Shown: positions 19,471 through 31,800, numbered from the stretch's first letter. The stretch is DNA of 63,410 bases from Ophioceras dolichostomum (GCA_003049485.1 PYST01000223.1:1-63410), one strand, 5' to 3'. A program made the numbers and translations. Notes: generated from the letters alone by a model not told the origin.

Positions 19471-22400
19471 ATGGATCCTTTCTCTACCGTCGGCTTCGCG
19501 GGCACCATCCTGACCTTCGTCGACTTCGCCCACAAGCTCGTGTTGGGTGTTCGCGAAGCCAGCCAGTCGGGCGGGCTCGAGGAGCATTTGCAGCTGAGCA
19601 CCGTCGTGCAGGACCTGCAGAAAGCCACGAAAGACCTCGCTGCCAACCCGCCTCTTGATGGCTCCGACCATGCTACCGCGCTCCGCTCCCTCGCTGGCGA
19701 CTGCCGCCAGGTTTCGGAGAAGCTTTCGGCACTGCTCCAAAAGCTGAAGCTTGAAGATGGGGATCCGAAGTGGAAAGCTGCGGAGGTCGTCCTGCGCTCC
19801 TTTTGGAAGCAAACGGAGATCAAGGAAATGCAGGCGAGGCTGAGAGAGCTCAGGTCGCAGATTCTGCTACGGCTGACGCTTATCCTCACGTACGTTACCA
19901 CGATAGGTTTCTTTTTTTTGGCCATATGCGATCTTGTCGCTTCCCGGGTCTACCTATTTCCAAGTATTTCTAGCCAGTCGCTCACGCTTCATCGGGTACC
20001 TGTGAGAATGAGTTAGTGATAGAAGCGGCGCATTCCAGACGCAGTTACAGTCTCAGAGCAGCAGCGCGTTAAGACAGTGCAGGAGCTTCGCCAGCTAGGC
20101 AGCTAAGTACTGGCCAGGGTAGATAGCAGCATCCAAACCAGCACCGATGCTCTGTCTCGCGATCTCCAGACGCAGCTCTATCACATTCGAACTGCCAGGG
20201 CAGAAATCGAGTCGATCGCCCGGCTGCTGACGGCGCCGTCTGCCGAAATAAGGGTGCTTAAGCAGCTGTATTTTCCATACATGTATTCCCGCGAGGACAA
20301 CATGGAAAGGGCTGCTGAAGGGACGTTCTCATGGGTCCTTGAACAAGACGAAGATGACGAAATGCAAGCAGACGACGACGATGAGGTTGGAGATGCTATG
20401 CGCGATGACGTAATGGCGGATGGCAGCCAAGATGAAGAGCACGACGATGAGGCGGAGGACGACGACGACGACGATGAGGACGACGACGAGGACTACGATA
20501 AGGATGAAGAGGAAGGGGGTAGTCCAGAGATGGACGAGAAGCGCGCCTGTGCGAGGAATTCCCTAAAATCCTGGCTATGCAGCGAGAGTGGACTGTTCCA
20601 TATATCGGGGAAGGCCGGGTCTGGGAAGTCTACCCTGATGAAGTTGCTCATCGACCATCCCCAGACACAAAGGGATTTGCAGGCTTGGGCTGGCAATGAC
20701 CGGCTCGTCTTCGCCCATTTTTTCTTTTGGGCATCCGGTGCCGACCCCTTGCAGAAATCTCTGCTCGGCCTCTACCGATCGCTTCTTTTTGAAACCTTGC
20801 AGCAATCCCCAGACCTTATTCCGCAAGTGTTCCCCGACGCCTACACGTCGTTTTCGACATCGGCGTTGGAGTCGTCCCTCGACGCGCTTTATTTCCGTCC
20901 CCCCGAACTGGCAAGGGCCTTCCAAAGGCTCTCTTGCCTTGCGGCTGCGCCTGGCATTCGATTCTGCTTTTTCATCGACGGGTTGGACGAATATAGCGGG
21001 GACAACGTCGACAGGCTCGATCATCAGAATCTTGCGGACCAGCTCAACGAATGCGTCGCGGCCTCTCTCAACGTCAAGATTCTGGTCAGCTCCAGACCCC
21101 ATTTCGAGTTCCAGTCCACGTTTTCGGACGAGCACCGCATCAGACTGCATGAGATAACAGCTCCTGACATCTACCGCTTTGGAGAGCGGATGCTCCGGGC
21201 GAACCCGAAGTTCGCCCAAATTGAAGGCTTCTACAAGCAGCTGTTGGACGAGGTCGTAGAGCGGTCGGAAGGAGTTTTCCTTTGGGCGCGGTTCGCTGTT
21301 CGCTCACTCCTCACAGCAGCGCGACGCCAATGTTCACTTGAATATCTTGAGCGACATCTGAAACAGCAGCCCCTGGATCTCGACTCGCTGTACAAAAGGC
21401 TCCTGGACAACATCCAGCCGGCCGACCGGGAAAGTGCCTTGCTCCTGTTCACCCTTGTGGCTAAGAGCCATTACGGAACCCCATGCCCCATGCTCGATTG
21501 GGTTGAGACGCTCCGTGAACCCGACTTTCCCCTTCGTCTCGATCGGACCGATCGATCTTCTCCATGCTGGAATCTCGAGACTGGGGGCGAGGCGGAGATC
21601 CGTCTCAGTGATCTGTCAGGTGGGCTTCTGGAGCTCAGGTTCGCCTCCCTTAGGCGCCCGAGGCCAGTCAATATCCAATTCTTCCACCGCACTGCCCGCA
21701 ACTTCGTTCTTCAGAGCGCGCACCTCCAGACCTTCATTGATGGCCAGGGTGGAGAGGTCGCCGTCGAATGCTTCCTCTTCAAGGCCCTGCTCGCGCGCTT
21801 GTGGTTCGCTCCTGAGAAAGACGCAGAGTTCTACATATTGTTGCTCCCGTTTTCCATTCCGCGTTCCTCGTCCGGTCTAGACGAGGAGGCGTGGCTTCTC
21901 CTAGACGTCTTTATCAAGCTGCTCGATGCACTACCCTACCGAAGACCTCGAGGCACAGATAAGTGCCCTTTCTTCAAGGGGACGTGGGTACCAACGCGCG
22001 AATCCATTGTCAACTTTGCGGTGAAACCATCGCTCTGTCACCTGCTCGCCAGCAGTCTAACATGTCCGGTGGACATTACGCGGCTCAGAGAACTGGATCC
22101 TGAGATCATCCAACCATCCAAACACCTCTCTCTGGTGGTCTCTGCCGCCCTAAGTCCCTCCGAAAACATAGGCGATAGCCCCTTTCTACGGCAACTATTG
22201 CAGGTGGGAATGTCACCGAACGAGGAGGTAGCTATCCGGCCCGCGGGTGGAAATTGGGGCAAATCCACAGCTTGGCGCGTCTTCTGCGTCGCTTTCGCGC
22301 AGGAATGGGTCAAGCGTATCTTGACAGAGCCTAAGCCTGAGTGGCCGTGGTTCACATTCGAGGCTTTGGAGGCCTTTCTCAGGACAGGAGTCGTGGACGC

Positions 22401-22704
22401 GGAGTGTCAAATCCTACTCCGTGTCCCCTGCATGTCGCAAGAAAAGTATTCGATCTCGTTGAAGAAGCTTGTGTCGGTGGTAGAGCCCCCAAACCTAGAC
22501 GCCATTATGACGCTGATGGCCGCCGGCGTGGGCACCGAGGTCCCCGAGGCTGCGACCGGCGCAGAAGAAGAATGGCCGGCACTGCCTACTGGCGACTTAC
22601 TAGGGACTCTGGGGTGGCAAAACTTTTACCCACGGTGGGGTGTGCACGCGGTGAGATGGATTGACGCGGAGGTGCAAAGCGACATCGAAGTCGGACTTTA
22701 CTGA
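19471..22704 (+). CDS. NACHT-domain NLR-like protein, 5' half unresolved and possibly a pseudogene
   Basis: The first exon (19471 to about 19888) encodes a typical N-terminal domain of fungal STAND proteins (MDPFSTVGFAGTILTFVDFA, LEEHLQLSTVVQDLQ). The main open stretch, 20107-22704, encodes a NACHT NTPase. Its Walker A is GKAGSGKST at about 20608-20634, Walker B is FFIDGLDEY at about 20968-20994, then SSRPHFEF and EGVFLWARFAV. The linker between N-terminal domain and NACHT carries a striking acidic run (20347-20538). Nothing like ankyrin, WD40 or TPR repeats follows; the C-terminal 450 residues are unassigned. The join is not clean. Donor GTACGT at 19889 can be joined in phase to AG at 20117, but that removes a coding-like stretch ending in an in-frame TAA at 20104-20106. 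Fungal NACHT proteins act in non-self recognition and programmed cell death; this one's activity is unknown. Confidence 0.72.
20347..20538 (+). repeat. GAC/GAT-rich acidic low-complexity tract in the NACHT gene
   Basis: About 64 codons are dominated by Asp and Glu (runs such as DDDDDDEDDDEDYDKDEEE) just upstream of Walker A. The tract lies between the STAND N-terminal domain and the NTPase, a place where most fungal NACHT proteins have only a short linker. Confidence 0.85.
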
Positions 22705-24167
22705 TACCCATGGTGGATTGCTGCAGTAACTGGGTCGTGGTTGGAGGAGGGGCTGATGGTGCTTTGCCATCTTATACCGAAACTGAGACCAAGTGACAAC
22801 GAAATAGCGGGCACATAGCTGAGTCGGTTGTGAAAAGCTGGAGAGCATATTTCGACCAACAGCGCAACGACGTCTCCCGAAGTTGCTGTCGCCTCGGGAA
22901 CAAGCGACACCACTACCTAATTCGGCTTAACCTAGCAGACAATGCCCGACAATGTTGGCGTTCTGACAAGACAAGCAGGGAATCAATTGGATCAGAACGG
23001 GGACAGAAAATGCTCCCAACATCCAGCAGTGTAAGGTGACCACCCACGAATCGGGGGGTAGAGACATAGTTTGTCTCCCTTTTCCCGCTCTCTTCCGGGA
23101 GGCATCACCTACCACAACTTAGATAGACATCCGTACAGCGTCGGCATAGGCGCGGATATCACCCCTCGCTCGCTCGCTGGCTGGCCACTGGTTGGAGAAG
23201 AGCGGTGACTGTACGCTATACCGGAACCTTCCTGGCAAGTTTTCATCGCCTAACGACTTGGTCGTCATCGAGGGCGTATCTCATTCTATAGTTCCTATCT
23301 TGGATAAGCAACATGGCCTAGAGAACGTCTTTGGAAGGCCCTAGCTGCTGCTTGGGCTGTGAAGTGGTCCAGGAGCAGGTTAGCCTTAGGCGACGAGAAA
23401 CAGGGGGGAAGACAGACAGTTTCGTGTAGGGGCGGCTTCCACGTACGGCGCTCAGAAGCGCGCGCACTTACCTGCCCGGTTGTCCTGGCCGTGTCACCAT
23501 GGAACGAATCACCGGATTCGGTGGTGCGTTTAATACACGGGAGAGGGGTGGGAGAGAAGAAGACAGAGAAGGAGGAGTACCATCCTGGCCCAGAAGGGAG
23601 GAATAGCCCAGGTCGGCAAGTACTACCGCGTCCTACACAAGGCAGAGGGCCGGGTAATTTTCACACAAATCCGATACGTTCATTTGAAAAGAAGCTGAAC
23701 CTATGGAAGATACCACTTCCCAATACGATCGGTTCCGCCATACAAAAGACTGACTGTATGTTAAGATATCTTGGTGCGTATTAGCAGCCGCATTCGGGCG
23801 GACTTATGTCAAAATCGAGGACTCGATTGGCCAACCTGGACAAATATTGGAAGGCTGAAACCGGGCGTATTGGGCGTATTGGGCATATTGATCCTCTGGC
23901 TCCAGTGCGGCGGGGCGTTGGAACACGGCATGCTTTCACAAAAAACGCACGAAGGGCACGCCTTGTTGTCGACATTTGACTCATGGATACCTCCGGAACA
24001 CTTCTTAAGCTGAACCCTTCCCGCACACCTACTAACTTGCTCCCCTTACCGGTTCGGACTATAAAAAATTCATTGACAGCTCCCATACTGCAGACCTACC
24101 TGGTATCTACATATAGCATCATTATCGCCTCTGTTCCCCCAAGATCTGCTCTGCCAGGCTTTACAGA
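22705..24167. other. Intergenic region, no gene seen
   Basis: About 1.46 kb with scattered stops in all frames. A GGGCGTATT direct repeat occurs at about 23871-23890, followed by GGGCATATT. The final 100 bases should contain the promoter of the PLP-enzyme gene. No coding family, RNA or transposon was recognised. Confidence 0.55.
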
Positions 24168-25667
24168 ATGGCTGAAATCGATTCAAGGGAGCCGGAGGGG
24201 TTGAAGGCGGGGGGTTCCACCGAAGCCCCTCCAGTCTCGGCGACCGGATCCGGAGCCGGCCGCGTGGGACCGGATACACTCGCGGCGGCGTTCCCGCGTC
24301 AGCTCTCACTTTCGTCCCGTGCGGTGCATGCTGACGATTACATCAACAACCACCGGGCGGTGGCCCCGCCGCTGCACACCAGCACGACGTTCCGGTACGC
24401 CTCGGACCCGGACCAGCTCGTGTACTGGGAAAACAGCGATGTACGTCGCGCGCATCTCATCATTCCGAGTGTGAAGTTCCGGAAGCGCTCATTGGATTAC
24501 TTACCTCAACTTGGTCCCGACGAGTCTGACTAACCAAATTCACAGCCCAATGCCCCCTACGACTCGCACGTGTACTCCCGCGACAGCGCCCCAAACACCA
24601 CCCGCCTGGAGGCGATCCTCTCCTCCCTCCTCGGCGGGCCCGCCCTGACCTACGCCTCGGGCCTCGCCGCCTTCCACGCCATGCTGGTGGCGCTCAACCC
24701 GCGCCGCGTCGCCATCGGCGGCGGTTACCACGGCTGCCACGGCGTGATCTCGGTGCTCCAGCGCCTGACGGGCCTGCAGCAGCTGACGCTCTCGGACGAG
24801 GACCTCGCGCAGCTGGGGCCGGGAGACGTCCTCCACGTCGAGACCCCCCTCAACCCGACGGGCGAGGCGCGCGACCTCGCGCGCTACGCCGCGGTCGCTA
24901 GGGAAAAAGGTTGCTACCTGACGGTGGACGCGACGTTCGCGCCGCCGCCACTGCTGGACCCGTTCGCGCTCGGCGCCGACGTCGTGATGCACAGCGGCAG
25001 CAAGTACTTCGGCGGCCACTCGGACATGCTGTGCGGCGTGTTGGCGGTGAGGCCGGACCTCGCCGAGGAGGGCGGCGGCGCGGAGGGTGGCGGGCTGCTG
25101 CACAGGCTGAAGGAGGATCGGCTGCTGCTAGGCGCGGTGATGGGCAGCCTCGAGGGCTGGCTGGGTGTGCGCAGCCTGCGGACGCTGGACCTGCGCGTTG
25201 CGCGGCAGAGCGCCAGCGCGGAGAAGCTGGCGGGATGGCTCGCCGGGGAGTTGTTAGTGGAGGGCGGTGGTAAGGCTTCGTCGGCGGCGGCGGTGGGGAA
25301 GCTGTTGAGCTCCGTCAGCCACGCGAGCCTGCAGCCCGAGGCGAAGGTCGAGGGCTCGTGGCTGCGGAGGCAGATGCCTCGGGGTTACGGGCCGGTGTTT
25401 GCTATCGTACTCGACTCGGAGGAGCACGCGCGCCGGCTCCCGAGCAAGCTGCATCTGTTCCACCACGCGACTAGCTTGGGCGGCGTGGAGAGCCTGATCG
25501 AGTGGCGCGCGATGTCGGACGCGAGGGTCGATAAGAGGCTGCTGCGCGTGAGTGTTGGTGTCGAGGACTGGGAGGATCTACAGACGGACCTGAGGCAAGC
25601 GTTCCAGGCTTTGGTGGATGAAGATGCTGCTGCTGCTGCTGCTGCTGCCGGTGCTACTACTGCTTGA
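24168..25667 (+). CDS. Cys/Met-metabolism PLP-dependent enzyme (cystathionine gamma-synthase-like)
   Basis: Two exons, 24168-24440 and 24546-25667, joined in phase 0 (GTACGT...CACAG) to give 464 residues. Family features in order: LSLSSRAVHADD and HTSTTFRY near the N-terminus, YSRDSAPNTTRLE after the junction, a cofactor-contact region ALTYASGLAAFHAML, ETPLNPTGE, and VDATFAPPP. The PLP-lysine motif is HSGSKYFGGHSDMLCG, with the Schiff-base Lys at about 244. The family performs trans-sulfuration reactions between homocysteine, cystathionine and cysteine. Which reaction this one carries out cannot be told from sequence; fungi have several paralogues, some uncharacterised. The C-terminus ends in polyalanine. 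An AATAAA lies about 300 bases past the stop (25967). Confidence 0.9.
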
Positions 25668-26106
25668 GCGGCGAGGCGACCTTGGAGTGGCTCGGGCAAG
25701 GTTCTTGGATGAAATGTCGTCCCGGTTGATCTGCTAGCACGGAGAGGGGAGCAAACTAGACCACTCAAGAGCGTCATAGACTAAATCGGCTAAAGATGAA
25801 GGTATATACCGAAGAAACTCCCTTTCCCTGGAGTATAAACATGCCTCCCTTGTTTATCCTCAATAATGTGCCCCGCGTCGCCGCTTGCAACTATCTAGCG
25901 ATAAAGGGCTTCGAGTAAGTGGGAGAAACACATCTAGAGATAGAGACGAGGGGGAAAAATGAAGGCAATAAATTGATCCAACACGAGAACATATTAACAA
26001 ATTATGTTTCAACAAGTCTACTTAGTCTATACTGGTCATAAAAGCCCCGAACTCCGTGCATGAACGTGAGAAACGAAGAAATAGAAAGAATATAATGGAA
26101 CGCAGT
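25668..26106. other. Convergent intergenic region
   Basis: It holds the 3' ends of the PLP-enzyme gene (+) and the deacetylase gene (-). AATAAA on the plus strand at about 25967-25972 is a candidate poly(A) signal. No gene is seen. Confidence 0.6.
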
Positions 26107-26973
26107 CTAAGTATCCGTAGTATCAGTTGCAGCAACGAGCTCCGAGACCGTAACGAACTGGTACCCCCGCCGCCTAGCCTCAGGCAGCACGTGCTGCAGC
26201 ATCGGCACGGTCCAGCTCCTCCGGTCATGGCATATGATGATGCGCCCCGGACGGAGCATGCTGAGGATGTGCCTCGCATTAGCGTGCCAGTTGCTGATCT
26301 GCGCGTCGTGCGGGTATATGCTGCCCAGCACGAGCCGGAAGCCGAGCCTTGACACGAGCCGGCGCATCGGCGCTGAGAAGAACCCGGAGCCCGGCCGGAA
26401 GTAGTTGTGCGGCGGCCCGTCGCCGAGGCCCTCGGCCTTGTACGCCTCCCGCAGTATGCCCTGCACGTGCCCTATCTGCGCCTCCAGCTCCTCGAGGTCG
26501 AGCGACCGCGCCGCCTCGTCGTGCATGGCGTGGTTGCCCAGCTCATGGCCCTCGCGCACCGCGCGTCGGAGCAGCTCTTCGCGCGAGGCGTCGCCCTCGG
26601 CCTGCGCGCCAATCACGAAGAAGGTGGCGCGCGCGCCGTGCTGGCGCAGGAGGGAGAGGATCTCGGCGGTCTGCTCTGAGGGCGCGTCGTCGATCGTCAG
26701 GGCGACCAGCTTCTGCGGGCCTGCTGAGCGATCGCCCGGGGGAGACTCGGGGTCGCGCGGGAGGAGGTTCTCGTCCACTTGCCAGAGCACATCCGGGTAG
26801 CGGCGGGCGAGGCGCCGGAGGAGGAAGGCGGGCGGCTTGTAGATGGCGTAGAGGGGCACGATGAGCAGGAGGCAGAGCGCGGAGAGCGCTGCGAGGGTCG
26901 CCATCCGTCGCCTGCGCGCTCGGGGGCGGCGCTTCGATGGGAGGCGGCAGAGGTGGGCCAGTGAACGGAGCAT
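26107..26973 (-). CDS. Membrane-anchored polysaccharide deacetylase-like protein (NodB fold)
   Basis: A single exon of 288 residues on the minus strand, with the start at ATG 26973 (the frame is open a little further but with GTG only). The N-terminus is basic (SKRRPRARRRR), followed by a hydrophobic segment (MATLAALSALCLLLIVPLYAIY), consistent with a type II membrane anchor. The NodB domain follows: motif 1 is TIDDAPS, keeping both Asp residues of the usual TFDDGP. Motif 2 reads HELGNHAMHDE, with an altered His spacing. Motif 3 is FRPGSGFFS, and the His of motif 5 is in IIICHD. Relatives remove acetyl groups from chitin or similar polymers, coordinating a metal through Asp and His. The unusual motif 2 makes substrate and activity uncertain. 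Confidence 0.82.
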   Translation of the reverse strand: MLRSLAHLCRLPSKRRPRARRRRMATLAALSALCLLLIVPLYAIYKPPAFLLRRLARRYPDVLWQVDENLLPRDPESPPGDRSAGPQKLVALTIDDAPSEQTAEILSLLRQHGARATFFVIGAQAEGDASREELLRRAVREGHELGNHAMHDEAARSLDLEELEAQIGHVQGILREAYKAEGLGDGPPHNYFRPGSGFFSAPMRRLVSRLGFRLVLGSIYPHDAQISNWHANARHILSMLRPGRIIICHDRRSWTVPMLQHVLPEARRRGYQFVTVSELVAATDTTDT

Positions 26974-27994
26974 TCCCGGAGGTTCGGGCGGGTGCCGTAG
27001 CACGAATATCGGTGTGCTCCCGCCGTGGGAGGGAGGTGGGCGGATGTGTGCTACCGACCGACTGGAAAGGGGGTTTGGAGAGGCGCCAGAAGGCTGGTTG
27101 TTAATCGTCGTCTATAATAGGTCGTCTTGTGTGTAGTGGCCGATTACCCGCTGCGCAATTTCGTAGTGGTCGCACACGCATTTTTGAGCCTCCTTCAGTT
27201 TGCCCTGGCCGAAGATGGCTTGACGGTGCGATCGTACAAGGCGGCTCGAGATTGGACTGTCTGATGCATTGGCGGCTGAAGCCTGAGCAACAGGGATGGA
27301 GCTTCCCGAAGATCACCAATTTGGTACGGGGGTGGCGGTGTGGGGGATGAAATTTGTCGGGGCGAATCAGCGCCCTGTGGCTGACAAGTGAGAAAGGGGT
27401 TCAGGGGCTTCTTGACCGTCGGCCAGCGCCAACAGCCTAGCTTCTCAGTGTCTCTCACGGCACGGTAAAGGGCTCTGCAGGAGAGATGGAAGATGCCTCC
27501 CTGCATGAAGTATTTGTTTTTGAGGTCTATAGCGTCACGAATATTGAAATCAGACATGTGGCTTGGCCAAAGAACTGCACGAGTGCCCACTGTCCCGCCG
27601 TCCCATCCCGCACTCCTTCCGACTCTTCCTCAACTTAAGCCACCATTGAATAGTGGCCATCGGCTAGAGACGGGCTCTAAGACATTGAGGTAGAGCCAGC
27701 CTGAGGTTCACGATAGATCACCATGTCGTAGACATTGCACATGTATATAAACCATCTCAAGCTTGGGCAAGGAAGCCATGAAGCATGGAGGGGGGAGCAC
27801 GTTATCTTATCAGAGATTAGATCCCTTCGGCGAGTGTCTGGCCAATTGGGAACATCAATGAAAGCTCCGGAAGCTCCACATCATCATGCTCTGGTCACCG
27901 GTCAACGAGCTCCCCAACGACTACGCCCAAACAAAACATGAGGCATTGAGAAGTGCTGGACAAAGGACGTTTATTGTCTCATCCTTAGCACGCA
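26974..27994. promoter_or_regulatory. Divergent region between the deacetylase and Lcl3 genes
   Basis: About 1 kb with both 5' ends facing inward. It must contain both promoters. No open frame with a recognisable product and no clear shared motif was found. Confidence 0.5.
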
Positions 27995-28857
27995 ATGCTG
28001 TGGCCATGGAGTGACAAAGAGGTGAAGCTCTGGTGGAAAGACCTCAAAGAGCAATACAAGGCCCCAAAAGCATGGGTGCCGACTGTGATAGCAACCGCCT
28101 CGATCGTCGGCCTGCTCCAGTTCTACCGGTCCTACCTTCGGCGAATACCCGGTACGAACCACATCCAACCGGGGTTCTTCCGCAAGCGCAGCCTGCTGGG
28201 CCGCGTCACCAGCGTCGGCGACGGCGACAACTTCCACCTGTTCCACACTCCTGGGGGCCGGTTGGCCGGGTGGGGCTGGGCGAGGAGGGTCCCGACCGAC
28301 AGGAAGGCATTGAAAGGCAGAACAGTGAGTTACCACCTCAGAGATCCCATATAAGACCTTTCTACGGCTCTACTATGTAGCTACGCAAAATCAAGCGATA
28401 TGCTGACGACGTCTCATTACCCTACACCGAACCACAGATACCCGTAAGAATAGCCGGGGTTGACGCCCCAGAAGGCGCGCACTTCGGCCGCCCAGCCCAG
28501 CCCTTCAGCGCCGAGGCGCTGTCCTTCCTGACGTCCTACGTCCTCGGCCGCAACGTGCGGGCCTACATCTACAGGCGCGACCAGTACGAGCGCGTGGTGG
28601 GCACGGTCTTCGTGCGGAGGTGGCTCTTCTTCCGGAAGGACGTCGGGCTCGAGATGCTCAAGAGGGGCCTGGCGACGACCTACGAGGCGAAGACCGGGTC
28701 CGAGTTCGGCGGGCTGGAGGCGGCATACCGCCGCGCCGAGGAGAAGGCCCGGCGGAAGCGGCTGGGCATGTGGAGCGCGAAGACGCGCCTGGAGACGCCG
28801 AGGGAGTACAAGACTAGGATGGCGGCTGCGGAAGGGGAGAAGCAGGGGTCGCTATGA
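27995..28857 (+). CDS. lcl3: Staphylococcal-nuclease-like endonuclease Lcl3
   Basis: Two exons, 27995-28324 and 28438-28857, joined in phase 0 (GTGAGT...CACAG), give 249 residues. A hydrophobic membrane segment lies near residues 36-57 (WVPTVIATASIVGLLQFY), followed by RVTSVGDGDNFHLFHTP, typical of the SNase fold. The active site can be matched to staphylococcal nuclease: RIAGVDAPE supplies Arg114, Asp119 and Glu122 with the expected spacing (R35, D40, E43), and LKRGLA supplies Arg186 (R87). The C-terminal helix is KRLGMW. Lcl3 is a mitochondrial or membrane-anchored fungal nuclease whose yeast gene affects chronological lifespan. All catalytic residues are present, so it is probably active. 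Confidence 0.93.
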
Positions 28858-31800
28858 GGGAGGGGGTGCTGAGCTGAGCAGAGGGGATGGGGTGGCGGCT
28901 GGAGACTCTCCTTCTCCTTGGTAGCGGGGAGGATGGTGATGAAAATGTCTGTGTGTGTGCATTTTCTCCGGGCCGTTGGCTTGGACGTCATGTCGGACGT
29001 GCGATGAAAAGGGGCGAGCTGAGCGTGCTTTCTGCACCTGGGATGATGCGATGATGTATTGATACCCCACAAATCCCACGGCGCTTTGTTTTTCCTTCGC
29101 ATGTCACGATGATCTCCGACGTACGTATGTATGTACGAGAGAGTTCCGATGCCGGCTTTTGCTGTATGGAAGAGTTCCCTGCATCCGGGGTGCAGATTCT
29201 CCGACGGCGTCTGTTCTGTAGGGTCACTATCAGAGCCGCCTTTGCAGACTGGAATTTTGGCCTTCCGAATCGGTGATGACGGAGGAAAGCTGGAATGGGA
29301 TCAGGAAGTCTCTCGATCCGAATCAACTGTACAGGCTACGCCTCGATTCAGTTTCTTGCCGTTTCTTGTCTTTTTTTTTTTTTTTTCCTTCCCCTCCTCT
29401 TGAGCCTCAGACGGGTTGTCTTTGGGTCGATAAAAGTCATCGAAACATTTAAAAGGCGGCATTGCAGAAACCATGTTTCGATTGTTTGTAAACAAATCTT
29501 TGGGTCAAGCAAGTCGAATCGGCGATGCATCATGATGGTGCTATCTTAGCACGACTATGGTTCATGCAGTATTCACAAGGAGAACCACGCGAAGGACGAG
29601 CCTGGTACGGGGCCGTCCTTGGTGGGCGAGCCTAAAAACAGGGGCGTCATGGGCATCACCGCTCCGAAGATCGCGGCGCTGGTCAGAGCATGAGTATGAT
29701 CACCCTTGGAATCTGTGGGTGGGTTTACGCGCAGAAGAGAAAAAATAATACTGCAAAACGATCAGGAGCACACAAAAAAATCACATGGAGGCAACCAGGT
29801 ACTTGGCCAGCTTCTTCCATGCTTGTGGCATGAAAAAACCCACGTCCCAGCGCAATGCGGTGGTGCGGTTCCCGCAAAATCCTCGATTGGCATCTGGGGA
29901 GCGGCCTGCGAGCCATGGAACTTGCGAATGTTGTTCTTGACTTTTGAGGAGCTGGACCCGATTCCAGCCAACCTATTCCGTCGAGTGTTTTAAAACAGGC
30001 TGGGGAATCCCCTCCATCGACATCCACTGGTTGGCCGAGTCGCACACAGGTGGGAGAGGTCGCTTGAAGGGAACCCTCACTCAGGCTTCTGAGAATAGAA
30101 CCCGAGGCCACCTTGCCGTCAAAAGTCATGACGCGGGAGGAAAGACACGGCGAGTTTTGGGTTTCGGATGGAAGATCGGGTGACAGCGTCTAGTTCACAC
30201 TATTGCTAGTGCAACCAAACATGACGGTGTGCAGCCGGCTTCTTCAGCGGCTCCCCTCCAGTGATATGTGAGGCATTGAGACTGGTACTGCTTGTTGAAT
30301 TGTGAGGTGGAATGCAGAGCCAGAGAACAAACAAGAACAAGAATGAGAGAGATCACAGCCGTCGCACTGGACAGCTGGAGATGAAGCGCCAGGATTCCAT
30401 GCCATCCTCGTCCAGTCAGATCTCTTTGTCGGCCCGAGTGTCTCCAAGATCCAACGCTGTGCAATTAACTTGAATTTCGATGTGGCTTGGAGCTTGAGGC
30501 TGCCCCTTTCTGTGACAGGCCACTGGCGTGACATCTCGTTGCAAGGGGCCCCGTTTTTTCAACCGGCGCAACCCCCTGACACAGGCATGCTGCACAGGCG
30601 AGCTCCTGTTTGTGGCTTACGATTCTCTCCCCTCGCCGCTCTTTTCTCCTTTCTTCCAGAAGCAAGGAGGTTGAAGAAGTTGCGAGGGAAGGAAAGAAAA
30701 ATCCTCAAAAATAGTCGGCGGTGTTTGAGTCCGCAGAGAGGACCAACACTAAGATTTTTCAACTTTTTTATTATCCAGTACCAGCTACTGTGTCACTCCT
30801 TTTCAAGAACGCTTCCGCCTAGCAGAGCGGTTGCCTCACGTTCCTTTACTACACACAAACTCGTCACTCATTTTTTGAAGTTGTTTCTTTCTTCTTTCTG
30901 CGTCCTCGGCGTGGGCGAAAGTGTTTTACCAGTCCCTCGTTTGGAACCAGTTGACAGGTAAGGATCCAGCCCCTGATCTGACATCGGCTTCGTTAGATGT
31001 CCGGCCAGCCTCGATGCTCGATGTTTTCAATTTTGGGGGAGATCGAAGAAAGACCGCTCTGACTGTGGACCGGTGTGAACGGACAACAAACCAGGAACGA
31101 CACAAACCGGTTCCCCCTCCGCTCTCCGCTCTCCGCTCTGCCATCGATCATCTCTGGAAGTGTGCGCCGGCGACCTGTCCAATTGACACCAAACTCGGAT
31201 CACCATAACGACCAAACCCAACTTCCCGTCCCTCTCTTACAAACAGGCGCACGGCGACCTGCCCTACCCCCCTCAGTACCTCAGTACGACCCCAGTGCCG
31301 AGCACTGCAACACGCACCGCAGCCACCAGGCGGAAAACTTGGAGCGTTGTCTCCCGTCCCCTCGTTTGAGAAGGAATTAGAGAAGAGTAACAAGCGCAGG
31401 CCGTTCCTCGCGCCGACACTGCATACAACGCACGCCACACACTCATTCAACAAGTTCGAAGTAGCGCCTCCGCATCATTTCTGCGGACTCGAGACCCCCG
31501 ATTCCATCTGGGAACCCATCCGATCACAAGGACGAACGGGCATCGGCGTGCGCGCCAGGCCAGCGAATAATTTCGTAAGCGTGGACCCCCGTCAAACCTA
31601 CCACGAGAAAACTCCCCAGCCTCTCTTTGCGTCTCTCGGCCCGGGGGACAAGACAGGTTTCGTGCGATCGAGGTGGCCAGAACCGACTGACATGCAAAGT
31701 GTGGTCATTAAAAGAAAACCAGATATCGGCCAGCTTGCCTGCGGTATTTGAGCACCCGTCTGGCCGGAGTGGTGATTTCTTTTATCTCAGTCAGTTCGGG

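Noticed and set aside
30820..30840. TAGCAGAGCGGTTGC, resembling a tRNA A box
   Set aside because: No B box or acceptor-stem pairing follows within tRNA range.
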